The notes beneath the pieces are model-generated. The model ran no database searches, was not told the origin of the DNA, and saw only the letters and a list, made by a program, of their open reading frames with translations. A DNA stretch of 36,773 nt from Gemmatimonadales bacterium (GTDB lineage: Bacteria; Gemmatimonadota; Gemmatimonadetes; Gemmatimonadales; GWC2-71-9): positions 1 through 36,773 of the forward strand of contig JAICQR010000009.1 in assembly GCA_025937755.1 (NCBI GenBank), given 5' to 3'. This document shows positions 23,043 to 31,054 of this stretch, one piece after another; position 1 is the first letter of the stretch, and every line of letters starts with the position of its first letter. The position numbers and the translations under genes are program-made.

Positions 23043-24016
23043 GCCAGGCACGGCCGGTGGGATCGGTTTCCCTCGACACCGACAATCTGTGGTCCTACCT
23101 CAAGACCCACGGCGATGACGCGTGGCGCCACTGGCCCTCGTACCTGGACCGGTTCATCCCACTGGCACTCGACGCACTGGATGAAGCCGGGCTTTCGATC
23201 ACCTTCTTCATCGTGGGCCGGGACGCAGAACTGGCTCCCGACCGCGATGTGCTGCGATCGGTGGTCGAAGCGGGACATCAAGTCGGCAACCACAGCTACG
23301 AACACGAACCGTGGCTGCACCGGTACACTCGCGTAGCTGTTGCCACCGAAATTGCCCGGGCCGAGGATGCCATCGCCGGCTGCACCGGCGAGCGACCGGG
23401 CGGGTTTCGCGGGCCGGGGTTCAGCTGGAGCGCCGATGTGCTCGATGTGCTGGCCGAACGGGGCTATCGCTATGACGCTTCCACCCTGCCGACCTACGTC
23501 GGGCCGCTGGCGCGCGCCTACTACTTTCGCTCAACCAGCCTGACGCCCGAACAGCGCGCAGAGCGCTCCGCGCTCTTCGGCGGCTTCCGCGAGGGATTCC
23601 GGCCGACCCGGCCATACCGCTGGCAACTCGCGAGCGGACGCAGACTCCTTGAGATCCCGGTCTCCACGATTCCGTTGATCAAGGCACCGTTTCACCTGAC
23701 GTACCTGCTCTATCTCAGCCGCGTCTCCGAGCGGCTGATGTGGAGCTACCTGCGGAGCGCGATCGCAGCGCACCAGCTGCTGGACACCGGACCCAGCTTT
23801 CTGCTGCACCCGCTCGACCTGCTGAGCGGAGAGCACGTTCCTGAGCTTCGGTTCTTCCCGGGCATGGATCTGCCAGCGGCGCGCAAGCGGGACCTCTTTG
23901 TGCGGATCCTGTTGCTGTTGCGGCAACACTTCACGCTGGGCCCGATGGCCACACATGCGGCCGCGCTCGAGGCGCAGGCGCCTGCGCGACTCGGCCTGCG
24001 GATGGCGGCAGCCTGA
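23039..24016 (+). CDS. Polysaccharide deacetylase family protein (NodB-like)
   Basis: A second carbohydrate esterase of family 4 type, about 325 residues. 'VSLDTDNLWSYLKTHGD' (9-25) carries the first Asp motif. His85 and His89 lie in NHSYEHE, the metal-binding H-x3-H, and 'GGFRGPGFSWS' and 'SFLLHPLDLL' are the later motifs. No signal peptide is visible, so it would act in the cytoplasm, perhaps on lipid-linked sugars. The start is uncertain: TTG 23039 overlaps the previous stop as TTGA, while GTG 23057 would remove six residues. Neither has a strong ribosome site. The 100 bases after it hold no gene. Confidence 0.85.
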   Translation: MSQARPVGSVSLDTDNLWSYLKTHGDDAWRHWPSYLDRFIPLALDALDEAGLSITFFIVGRDAELAPDRDVLRSVVEAGHQVGNHSYEHEPWLHRYTRVAVATEIARAEDAIAGCTGERPGGFRGPGFSWSADVLDVLAERGYRYDASTLPTYVGPLARAYYFRSTSLTPEQRAERSALFGGFREGFRPTRPYRWQLASGRRLLEIPVSTIPLIKAPFHLTYLLYLSRVSERLMWSYLRSAIAAHQLLDTGPSFLLHPLDLLSGEHVPELRFFPGMDLPAARKRDLFVRILLLLRQHFTLGPMATHAAALEAQAPARLGLRMAAA

Positions 24017-24116
24017 CCTGGAATCGTACGGTTCGACCGGAAGTTTGACACCTGCGCCTGCAGGGAGGATGGCGCACGGGTTGCACTGATCACTCGCCTG
24101 ACCTCCTATTTCAGGA

Positions 24117-25937
24117 ATGGACGGAATGCCGCTTTCCTTCGCACCCGACGGTAGCGCCCGGTGGTCGCTTCGCAAGATCGTCGTCATCGGTCCCGGCATT
24201 GTCGGGACGCCGATGGCGGCGCTGCTGGCGCACGCGCGGATCACCGAAGGAACCAGGGCACCCGCGCAGGTGGTTGTGGTGCAGCGCGCTTCGCTCACCT
24301 CCGGCTGGAAAGTCGAGGCGATCAACGCGGGGCGTTCGCCCATCGGGGGTGTCGAGCCCGAACTCGACGCCATCATACGTGACACCGTCAAGGCCGGTCT
24401 GCTCTCGGCCACGCATGACTACGGCACCCTCCGGGACGCAGACGTGGTGCTGGTCTGCGTCCAGACCGACAAGAAGGGCTGGGGGCCGGACTACGGCCCG
24501 TTGCTCGACGCGCTCCATGCGACGGCACGCGAGCTGGCCCGGCGCGAACCCGGCCAGCTCCCGCTGGTGATCATCGAGTCCACCCTGGCGCCCTCGTCAA
24601 TGTCGACGATCGTTCGCGACCTCTTCGCCGAACATGGACTCCACGACGGCGTGGACGTGCTGCTCGCCAACAGCCCCAACCGGGTCATGCCGGGCCGGCT
24701 GGTGCAGCGGGTGGCAGAGTCCGACAAGCTGGTGGCAGGCACCGACCCCCGCACCACCGCGCTGGTGGCGCGGCTGTATCGCCACGTGGTGCGCGGGGGA
24801 ACCCTGCATCAGTGTTCGAGCCTCACGGCCGAGATCGTGAAGACGCTGGAGAACGCCTATCGCGACGTTCGCATCGCCTTCGCCGCTGAGCTGGTGCGGT
24901 GGTGTGACGAACGTGACATCGACTTCTTCTCACTGCGCGATGCCGTCAACGCCCGGATGGAGCAGGCCGATGCGGCGTCATGGGATGGTGGCGCGGTGCC
25001 CAGCGGCGCACTTCTGGTGCCGATGATCGGCGTGGGCGGCCACTGCTTGCCGAAGGATGGCGTGCTGCTCTGGTGGCGGCGGCGGGAAGCGGGACACGAT
25101 CCCCGTTCCAGCCTCATCCTCCAGGCGCGGCGGATCAACGATGCCGCGCCCCAGGTGGCGATCGACATGATGGAGCGGCAGGTCGGCCCGCTGCGAGGCC
25201 GGCATGTTGCCCTCCTCGGTGTGGCCTATCGCTTCGATTCGGAAGACACCCGCAACTCGCCCACCCTGGCGCTGGCACGCCGGCTGGAAGCGCGCGGCGC
25301 GATCGTCACGATGCACGATCCCCACGTGCACGAGCGCGATCAGAACCTGGTGCGGTCCGGGATGGCGGAGTCGTTCACTCGGAAGCTCGCGTCTGCTGTG
25401 GCTGAGGCCGAGGTCCTGGTGTTCTGCAGCGCCCACGCGAGCTATCGCGACTCGCTGGCGGACATCCTGGCGGACGCCCCATCAGCTGAGGCGGTGTTTG
25501 ATGGCGCCAATGTGTTCCGGCGCGAGGATGCGGAGTCGCTGGGTGTCTCGTATGCGGGTATCGGGCGGGGCCGGACTGAACCCGGTCAGGACCTCATCTC
25601 ATTCGCTCTGGACGCGTTCCGGGCCATGGAACGCGGCCTGGCCAACGAACTGCTGGCGACGGTGCGCTTCCTGAATGAGCACTACACTGCCGACGAGTAC
25701 AATCGCGCCACACTGGAAGAGGTCCGGCTGCTGGCGGGCACCTGCGTCACGGGGTGCGCGATCGCGGAGCCGGGGCCGGTATACCAGATCGCCGGGTACG
25801 ACGGCTGGGTGCCGTCGCTGGTGCGCATTGCCGTGCGGGCGGGCCGCCGTCGGCGGTTCAGCGACCGGATAGGCGGCGTACCTCAACTCCTGGGAAGGTG
25901 GCTACGGGAAGATTCGGCGGAAACCGCCGCCGGATGA
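24117..25937 (+). CDS. Nucleotide-sugar dehydrogenase (UDP-glucose/GDP-mannose dehydrogenase family) with a C-terminal extension
   Basis: At 606 residues it is well above the usual 420-480. The N-terminal Rossmann fold starts 'IVVIGPGIVGTPMAALLA', the central domain has 'LTAEIVKTLENAYRDVRIAFAAEL', and the catalytic cysteine is Cys310 in GVGGHCLPKD, WecC-like. The C-terminal UDP-binding domain has 'VALLGVAYRFDSEDTRNSP'. It oxidizes an NDP-hexose(amine) to the uronic acid. Residues about 485-606 form an extra region with a helical 'DLISFALDAFRAMERGLANELLATVRFL' part that I do not recognize. AGGA touches ATG 24117, so ATG 24126 may be the true start. The 3' end overlaps the convergent gene by 80 bases. 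Confidence 0.87.
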   Translation: MDGMPLSFAPDGSARWSLRKIVVIGPGIVGTPMAALLAHARITEGTRAPAQVVVVQRASLTSGWKVEAINAGRSPIGGVEPELDAIIRDTVKAGLLSATHDYGTLRDADVVLVCVQTDKKGWGPDYGPLLDALHATARELARREPGQLPLVIIESTLAPSSMSTIVRDLFAEHGLHDGVDVLLANSPNRVMPGRLVQRVAESDKLVAGTDPRTTALVARLYRHVVRGGTLHQCSSLTAEIVKTLENAYRDVRIAFAAELVRWCDERDIDFFSLRDAVNARMEQADAASWDGGAVPSGALLVPMIGVGGHCLPKDGVLLWWRRREAGHDPRSSLILQARRINDAAPQVAIDMMERQVGPLRGRHVALLGVAYRFDSEDTRNSPTLALARRLEARGAIVTMHDPHVHERDQNLVRSGMAESFTRKLASAVAEAEVLVFCSAHASYRDSLADILADAPSAEAVFDGANVFRREDAESLGVSYAGIGRGRTEPGQDLISFALDAFRAMERGLANELLATVRFLNEHYTADEYNRATLEEVRLLAGTCVTGCAIAEPGPVYQIAGYDGWVPSLVRIAVRAGRRRRFSDRIGGVPQLLGRWLREDSAETAAG

Positions 25938-27438
25938 GCCGCTCAAAGCGGTCCAGATAGACCCGGCCAAATGCCTCGTCCGGCGCCAGCTCAATCACGA
26001 GCCAGGCGCCGCGCGCATTTGCCACGGCCGAGTCGATACGTGCGGCCAGCGCGGCGGTATCGGCCAGCGACTGGCCGCTTTCCGATGTCATATCAGCACG
26101 GCGCATGTCCAGGGGCCGCGGCAGCGAAACCATGCGAGCAGGGCCGTGATATTCGAGCGCCAGGGCCTCCGCGAGACTCGGCCGGTAAACCAGTACGACG
26201 TCGCCCGCTGACGCCCCCCGCTCCAGCACACCGGCTACCTGCCGGGCATAACCAGTCTTGGCCAGCGGCTGCCACGTCCGCACCGACACTCCCACCCCGC
26301 CCGCGACCAGCAGCGCCAGCGTGGCACCCTTCACCCAGGGTGCGGCGCTCGTGAGCACCACCGCCATCGCGCCGAGCAATGCCGGCAGCAGGATCACCAG
26401 GTGGCGGTCCGCCAGCAGGTGCTCCGGGATCCGGAATCGCAGCAGCAGGAACAACGCCGCGAGCGCCGCCGGAAGCACGAGCAGCCCGGCCAGTTCGCGT
26501 GATCGTGCGCGCCACGCCTGCCGCAGCGACAGGCCGAACAGCAGCGCAAGGACCAGCCGCACGCCCCAGACAGCGGCGCGGCGGGGAAGCCCTGGCGGCA
26601 GCGCCGTGCTGACAGCCTCGACCGGCGGGAGCGCCAGCGTCTCCACCCGGTGCATGGCAAAGGCCATGGCCACAGCGACAGTTGTGGGCTCGGCACCCGG
26701 CGCGGGACTGGCGCCGTGGCGCCGCATCTGGTCCGGGACGTTGAGCAACAGGGGCGAGACCAGGATGCCCGCCGCCAGCATCAGCGCCACATATAGACCC
26801 AGAGGACGCCAGCCCCTGGCGACGAGCACTGCCGGAGCCCCAGCCAGAAGGAGGAATCCGGTGTAGTACTGGGTGGCCAGCAGCAGCGCCGAAACCACCA
26901 CCAGCCCGGCGACCCCACCGCGCAGGGCCTTGCCGCCAAGCGGCGCGGGGACAAGCAACACGCGCCAGAGCAGGCACATCCAGCTCACGCCAAGGAGCAA
27001 TGTCAGCCCGTAGACCCGGGCTTCGGCGGCGGCCCAGAGCGCCACCGGGCTGCTGGCGAGCAACAGCGCCAGCAGCTGGTTTGGGCCGTCACTCCTGGAG
27101 ATTCGGGCTGGATGGAAGTGGCGGGCAGCAACCACCACCGCGGCCGCGACCGCAACCACCGATAGCATCCGAGCCCAGAAGACGCTGCCGGAAATGAACC
27201 GCCAGATCGAAAGCAGAACGAAGTAGAGGGGTGGCTGCAGCTCGAAGTCCCTGGCGCGGACCGCTGCCTCGACTGGGCCATGGCCCGTCGTCGCCAAGGC
27301 CATCGCCTCGTCTCCCCACACGCCGACCGCCAGACTGAGCGCCCCCGCGACGAGCGCAAACAGCCCAGCGAGAAACATCATCGCCTTCTGGCTTATCCAC
27401 ATGGGGACGTGCTCGTCCTTCGGGTTATATTCGGGCAC
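25858..27438 (-). CDS. ArnT/PMT-like membrane glycosyltransferase (GT-C fold)
   Basis: A 526-residue protein with about ten to twelve hydrophobic helices. After the first helix comes WGDEAMAL (Asp43-Glu44), the acidic pair of the first external loop that is catalytic in GT39/GT83 enzymes. 'FELQPPLYFVLLSIWR' (66-80) is the second family hallmark. A soluble C-terminal domain of about 110 residues follows. Such enzymes move a sugar from a polyprenyl-phosphate donor to a glycan, lipid or protein on the outer face. The GT2 domain of the fusion protein could make such a donor. Start GTG 27438; ATG 27402 is an alternative closer to the first helix. Confidence 0.83.
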   Translation of the reverse strand: MPEYNPKDEHVPMWISQKAMMFLAGLFALVAGALSLAVGVWGDEAMALATTGHGPVEAAVRARDFELQPPLYFVLLSIWRFISGSVFWARMLSVVAVAAAVVVAARHFHPARISRSDGPNQLLALLLASSPVALWAAAEARVYGLTLLLGVSWMCLLWRVLLVPAPLGGKALRGGVAGLVVVSALLLATQYYTGFLLLAGAPAVLVARGWRPLGLYVALMLAAGILVSPLLLNVPDQMRRHGASPAPGAEPTTVAVAMAFAMHRVETLALPPVEAVSTALPPGLPRRAAVWGVRLVLALLFGLSLRQAWRARSRELAGLLVLPAALAALFLLLRFRIPEHLLADRHLVILLPALLGAMAVVLTSAAPWVKGATLALLVAGGVGVSVRTWQPLAKTGYARQVAGVLERGASAGDVVLVYRPSLAEALALEYHGPARMVSLPRPLDMRRADMTSESGQSLADTAALAARIDSAVANARGAWLVIELAPDEAFGRVYLDRFERLIRRRFPPNLPVATFPGVEVRRLSGR

Positions 27439-27512
27439 GATTCGATGCTTGTGGAAAAGTCAACGAGGCGTTCGACGGGCGGTGGCCACGCAGCGGACTC
27501 AAGGATGCCACT

Positions 27513-27528
27513 ATGTGACATTTCACAT
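27513..27528. promoter_or_regulatory. ATGTGA-N4-TCACAT palindrome upstream of the glycosyltransferase
   Basis: Half-sites ATGTGA (27513-27518) and TCACAT (27523-27528) match those at 19972-19989, but with a four-base instead of six-base centre. It lies about 75 bases upstream of GTG 27438 in the 263-base gap 27439-27701. That gap is richer in A/T than its neighbours and holds no gene that I can support. Confidence 0.35.
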
Positions 27529-27701
27529 CAGGTCAGGCTTCCAACAGGTTGTACATCTGAAGCTTGAAGCACATCACACCACAAACTTTCTCGCGTTGCG
27601 ACAGTGGCGACACCGGTGGGATTAGGCGACACCAACATGGATTTTCCACGGAATCAACAGTGATTTCTGCTTAATTCTGCCCATCCACAACTCGATGTTG
27701 A

Positions 27702-28493
27702 TCACTCCGGGTGGCGCACCTCAACGGTGCCCCGCTCTGCCGAGAACCAGATGCTGGCCCAGCGGATGGGAGACGCCTGCAGCAGCACGGCCATGAGGCC
27801 GTCACCAGTGACGGTGATGCTCCCGGACATGCGGCCTCCCCCGTTGCCGGGAAGCGTGAGCGTGACCAGCGTGGGAGAGGCTGGCGGCGTCAGGAGACGC
27901 CACTCAGACTCGAAGTCGGCAGCCGAGTCGGCTGGCAACACCGTCCCGTCCCAGCGAAGGTAGGTCTCGTCGATTCGGGACCGGCTGAGGGTGGTGCCAC
28001 TCACCGAATCCACCTGGTAGTCGGCCTCGAAGCTCTCGACCACGGCCCGGTCGGAGAGTCCGGTACGCCTCAGGAGCGAGCCGCTGGTGGCGAACAGGAT
28101 GGTCCGGGCGCCGGGGTCGTCACCGGCACCCAGCCTCCAGAGCAGGAGTCCCTGAAGTTTGTCGTCGTCGTGATAGCGCCGTCCCCCCGCCCAGATGGTG
28201 CCGATGTGGAGCAGGCAGAGCCGGGACGGTACCCAGGCGGCAAACTCCGGTTCCCCATCGACCAGCCGAGCCAGAACCGGTTCGGGTGAGCGGGAGGCGG
28301 ATATTGGCGCCAGTTGCGTTCTGGTGGGCGGCGCCAGCCGCAGGCTGTCAGGATGGATAAGGAAGTCGGTACAGAAGCCGCCGCGCACGGATTCGAGTAG
28401 CCATGGCGCGGCGGCGTCCTGGGCCGGGAGCGACCCGGCAGCCAGGAATGTCCCCAGGGCCGCGAGAGCGAGGCCCCGAACGGTGAGCCTCAC
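27702..28493 (-). CDS. Exported protein of unknown function
   Basis: A 263-residue protein with a signal peptide (about residues 1-24, 'LAALGTFLAAGSLPAQ') and the 'AQ' cleavage site common in this organism's exported proteins. The mature part is predicted mostly beta, with 'ESVRGGFCTDFLIHPDSL' and 'LCLLHIGTIWAGGRRYHDDDKLQGLLLWRLG'. Two cysteines (in FCTDF and RLCLL) could form a disulfide in the periplasm. I recognize no domain. The start is GTG 28493, overlapping the peroxiredoxin stop as GTGA, so it belongs to the ispG-tlpA-peroxiredoxin operon. Confidence 0.8.
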   Translation of the reverse strand: MRLTVRGLALAALGTFLAAGSLPAQDAAAPWLLESVRGGFCTDFLIHPDSLRLAPPTRTQLAPISASRSPEPVLARLVDGEPEFAAWVPSRLCLLHIGTIWAGGRRYHDDDKLQGLLLWRLGAGDDPGARTILFATSGSLLRRTGLSDRAVVESFEADYQVDSVSGTTLSRSRIDETYLRWDGTVLPADSAADFESEWRLLTPPASPTLVTLTLPGNGGGRMSGSITVTGDGLMAVLLQASPIRWASIWFSAERGTVEVRHPE

Positions 28494-29080
28494 CCCTTCG
28501 CAGCTGCCTGGACCGCCGCCTTGAGCTTGTCGTAGGCAGTGGCGTCAAGAGCCCCGAATCGCATGTCCCGGTACGTCACCCGGCCTTCGGCGTTGATCAC
28601 GAAGACGGTCCGGCGGGGGTAATTCTCTCCCTGGCTGCCGTATAGCCTGGCCACCCGCTGGTTCGGGTCGCTCAGCAGCTGGAAGGGGAGGTCCAGGCTG
28701 GCCGCGAACCGCTGGTGGCTCTCGAGCGAGTCGGCGCTGATACCTACCACGACCGCATCGCCGAACAGTTCCTCGAACCGCTCGCCAAAGGCCTTCATCT
28801 CGGCAGTACAGCCGGTGGTGAAGTCCTTGGGGTAGAAGGCGAGCACCACCACCTTGCCGACATGGCGCTGCAGAATGAAGTCGTCCGCCATGGGGCCGAT
28901 TGAGTCACTGCTGGCCCATGGCAGGCGAAAGTTGGGGGCCATGTCGCCTGTACCCGGGCCTGACTCAATACGAGCGACGGGCTGGCTCGACCCCTTGGCC
29001 GGCTGCTGCGACTGTCCCTGGGCCACAAGGGAGCCAGCCGCGACTGCCGAGAGCATCAACGAGAACACAATGCTACGCAT
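28490..29080 (-). CDS. Exported 1-Cys peroxiredoxin (AhpC/TSA, Bcp-like)
   Basis: A 196-residue thiol peroxidase with signal peptide 1-21 (ending SLVAQ). The peroxidatic motif is PKDFTTGC with Cys91. There is no second cysteine in the mature protein, so it must be re-reduced by another thiol protein; the TlpA-like thioredoxin encoded one base upstream is the obvious candidate. 'VVGISADSLESHQRFAASLDLPFQLLSDP' is typical of the Bcp/PrxQ group. ATG 29080 gives a proper signal peptide and has AAGGA upstream. Confidence 0.88.
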   Translation of the reverse strand: MRSIVFSLMLSAVAAGSLVAQGQSQQPAKGSSQPVARIESGPGTGDMAPNFRLPWASSDSIGPMADDFILQRHVGKVVVLAFYPKDFTTGCTAEMKAFGERFEELFGDAVVVGISADSLESHQRFAASLDLPFQLLSDPNQRVARLYGSQGENYPRRTVFVINAEGRVTYRDMRFGALDATAYDKLKAAVQAAAKG

Positions 29081-29081
29081 C

Positions 29082-29612
29082 TCAGTTTTCCTTCCTGCCG
29101 GGAGTCTGCCGCGCCGCCACCTGGCGGAGGACAGGTTCAAGGTTCTGGGTGCCGCCCAGACCGGTGTATATCACCCGGCCCTCGGCATCCGCGATCATGA
29201 TCCAGGACGTGGCGGGCGGGCCGTAGGCCCGGGCTGCGACACCACTGGAGTCGTACAGGGCGCGAAACGGCGGGGCTTCGTCCTTCATGTACTGACGCAC
29301 GCCGTCGAGAGTTTCGGCAATGGTCACGTTGACGCCAATGAATTCCACGGCCTCACCGTAGGCTGCGTGGGCTGCCCGGAGGCGCGGCAGCATCGCCTCG
29401 CAGGAAGTGCACCACGTCGCCCAGAATTCCACGAGTACCGGCCGCTTTCCCAACACATCCGCCAGATCATAGCTGCCCCCGTCGAGATCAGGGACAACCA
29501 CCACGGGAGCCATGTCGCCGACCGCTACCAGAGCGTCCTCCTGCGCGGCCAGTGGTGTCACCGCCAGGAACAGCACCGCCACGCAGGCCCCGACCCTCAC
29601 GCGCAACCTCAT
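29082..29612 (-). CDS. Exported TlpA-like thioredoxin-fold protein
   Basis: A 176-residue protein with a signal peptide (residues 1-24, ending PLAAQ) and a thioredoxin fold. The redox motif is [13 protein letters not shown], with Cys68 and Cys71. '[41 protein letters not shown]' contains the cis-Pro region in the TlpA/ResA style. It likely works in the periplasm as a reductant for disulfides, for cytochrome c maturation, or for the neighbouring peroxiredoxin. It overlaps ispG as ATGA. A membrane electron donor (CcdA/DsbD) is not in the window. Confidence 0.88.
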   Translation of the reverse strand: MRLRVRVGACVAVLFLAVTPLAAQEDALVAVGDMAPVVVVPDLDGGSYDLADVLGKRPVLVEFWATWCTSCEAMLPRLRAAHAAYGEAVEFIGVNVTIAETLDGVRQYMKDEAPPFRALYDSSGVAARAYGPPATSWIMIADAEGRVIYTGLGGTQNLEPVLRQVAARQTPGRKEN

Positions 29613-30859
29613 GACGCCCTGACCGCCTGAGCCGCCTTGACCACCCCGTTCCCATAGCGATTCTGCACGTAGTCGTCCAGGATCTCCAGAAACTCGTTCA
29701 CGATGCGGTCGCCCTTGAGCGTGACGCGCAGCTGGCCATCGACGAAGACCGGCGCCTTGGGGTCTTCGAAGGTTCCCGGCAGCGAGATGCCGATGTCGGC
29801 GTGCTTGCTTTCACCCGGCCCGTTCACCACGCAGCCCATCACCGCCACCTTGAGCTCCTCCACGCCAGGGTACTCGGAGCGCCACACCGGCATCCGCTCG
29901 CGGAGGTGACCCTGGATATCCAGCGCGAGCTGCTGGAAGTAGGTGGAAGTGGTGCGACCGCATCCAGGGCAGCTGGTGACCTGGGGGGTGAAGCTCCGGA
30001 GCCCGAGACTCTGCAGGATCTGCTGTGCCACCCGGACTTCCTCGCTGCGGTCGCCGCCCGGCTCCGGTGTCAGAGACACGCGGATGGTATCGCCGAGCCC
30101 TTCCTGCAGGAGAATCGCGAGGCCGGCGGCGCTCGCTACGATGCCCTTGGCGCCCATCCCGGCCTCGGTCAATCCCAGGTGCAGCGGATAGTCGCCCCGT
30201 CCAGCCAGTGCGCGGTAGACGTCGACCAGGTCCTGCACACCTGACACCTTCGCGCTCAGGATGATCCGGTCATGCGCCATGCCGACCGATTCAGCGAAGG
30301 CAGCGCTCTGCATGGCACTCTCCACCATGGCCGCCATCATGACATCGCGCGCATCGGCCGGCTCAGCCGAGGCGGCGTTCGCATCCATCATGGAGGTCAG
30401 AAGATTCTGGTCCAGTGAGCCCCAGTTGACGCCGATCCGGACCGGCTTGTCGTTGGTGAGTGCCACCTCGATGATGGTCCGGAAATGCTCGTCCTGGCGC
30501 TTGCCCCCGACGTTGCCTGGATTGATGCGGTACTTGGCGAGCGCGCGAGCGCACTCGGGGTGGCGAGTGAGCAGCAGGTGCCCGTTGTAGTGGAAGTCGC
30601 CGATGATCGGAACCGAGACGCCGACGCGGTCCAGGCCCTCGACGATCTCCGGAACGGCGCGCGCCGCGGCATCGGTGTTGACAGTGACCCGCACCAGCTC
30701 GCTGCCAGACTGCGCCAGCGCAGCCACCTGCTCGATGGTCGCGGCAGCATCGGCGGTGTCGGTGTTGGTCATCGACTGGACCACAATGGGGTGGTCCGAG
30801 CCGACGGCAACGCCTCCGATGGAGACCGTGGTGGTGCGCCGGCGAGGAGTGGCAGACAT
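29609..30859 (-). CDS. ispG: 4-hydroxy-3-methylbut-2-en-1-yl diphosphate synthase IspG
   Basis: The 416-residue Fe-S enzyme of the non-mevalonate isoprenoid pathway converts MEcPP to HMBPP. The TIM-barrel start '[19 protein letters not shown]' and '[11 protein letters not shown]' are diagnostic. The 4Fe-4S ligands lie in '[10 protein letters not shown]' and '[11 protein letters not shown]'. The short length (no large insert) marks the bacterial two-domain type. I chose ATG 30859 from the conserved start; a longer frame to 30910 has no support. The last codons lie in a GC-rich stretch resembling the repeats found in dnaX. It heads the operon with the two exported redox proteins. Confidence 0.96.
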   Translation of the reverse strand: MSATPRRRTTTVSIGGVAVGSDHPIVVQSMTNTDTADAAATIEQVAALAQSGSELVRVTVNTDAAARAVPEIVEGLDRVGVSVPIIGDFHYNGHLLLTRHPECARALAKYRINPGNVGGKRQDEHFRTIIEVALTNDKPVRIGVNWGSLDQNLLTSMMDANAASAEPADARDVMMAAMVESAMQSAAFAESVGMAHDRIILSAKVSGVQDLVDVYRALAGRGDYPLHLGLTEAGMGAKGIVASAAGLAILLQEGLGDTIRVSLTPEPGGDRSEEVRVAQQILQSLGLRSFTPQVTSCPGCGRTTSTYFQQLALDIQGHLRERMPVWRSEYPGVEELKVAVMGCVVNGPGESKHADIGISLPGTFEDPKAPVFVDGQLRVTLKGDRIVNEFLEILDDYVQNRYGNGVVKAAQAVRAS

Positions 30860-30886
30860 CCGTGAAATATAGCTCCACAGACAGCA

Positions 30887-31054
30887 ATCCACAGATGAAG
30901 CTGATGACAATTGATGACGCTGATGGACCGGAGCCTCACCTGGCGGTACCGCCTCGAGCGGCCCCTTACGTTCGTTTGTGGGCGCTCATCGCAGTTCGTC
31001 GCTCACCGGCACCATCGGCGTCATCAGCAGTTCACGTCTACTTCATCTGTGGAT
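30887..31054. repeat. Imperfect inverted-repeat element between ispG and the methyltransferase gene
   Basis: The outer arms, atccacagatgaag (30887-30900) and its exact complement (31041-31054), are 14 bp. The inner arms at 30912-30926 and 31012-31026 match at 14 of 15. The core of about 85 bases contains a 12-base perfect palindrome, ggcggtaccgcc (30942-30953). The right arm forms the last codons of the methyltransferase gene. The element fills the 164-base gap upstream of ispG. It could be a miniature mobile element or a structured leader. Confidence 0.65.

Noticed and set aside
24017-24116. tRNA-like T-arm (cggttcgaccg) in the gap before the nucleotide-sugar dehydrogenase
   Set aside because: No acceptor stem, D-arm or anticodon arm can be built around it; the match is chance.
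27393-27689. DnaA-box-like 9-mers (TTATCCACA at 27393, TTTTCCACA complement at 27450, TTTTCCACG at 27642, CCATCCACA at 27681) in an A/T-richer gap, as a possible replication origin
   Set aside because: Only one is a perfect box and it lies inside a coding region. No dnaA, dnaN, gyrB, rpmH or gidA-type genes are near, and the spacing shows no order. Skew analysis of the whole chromosome would decide.
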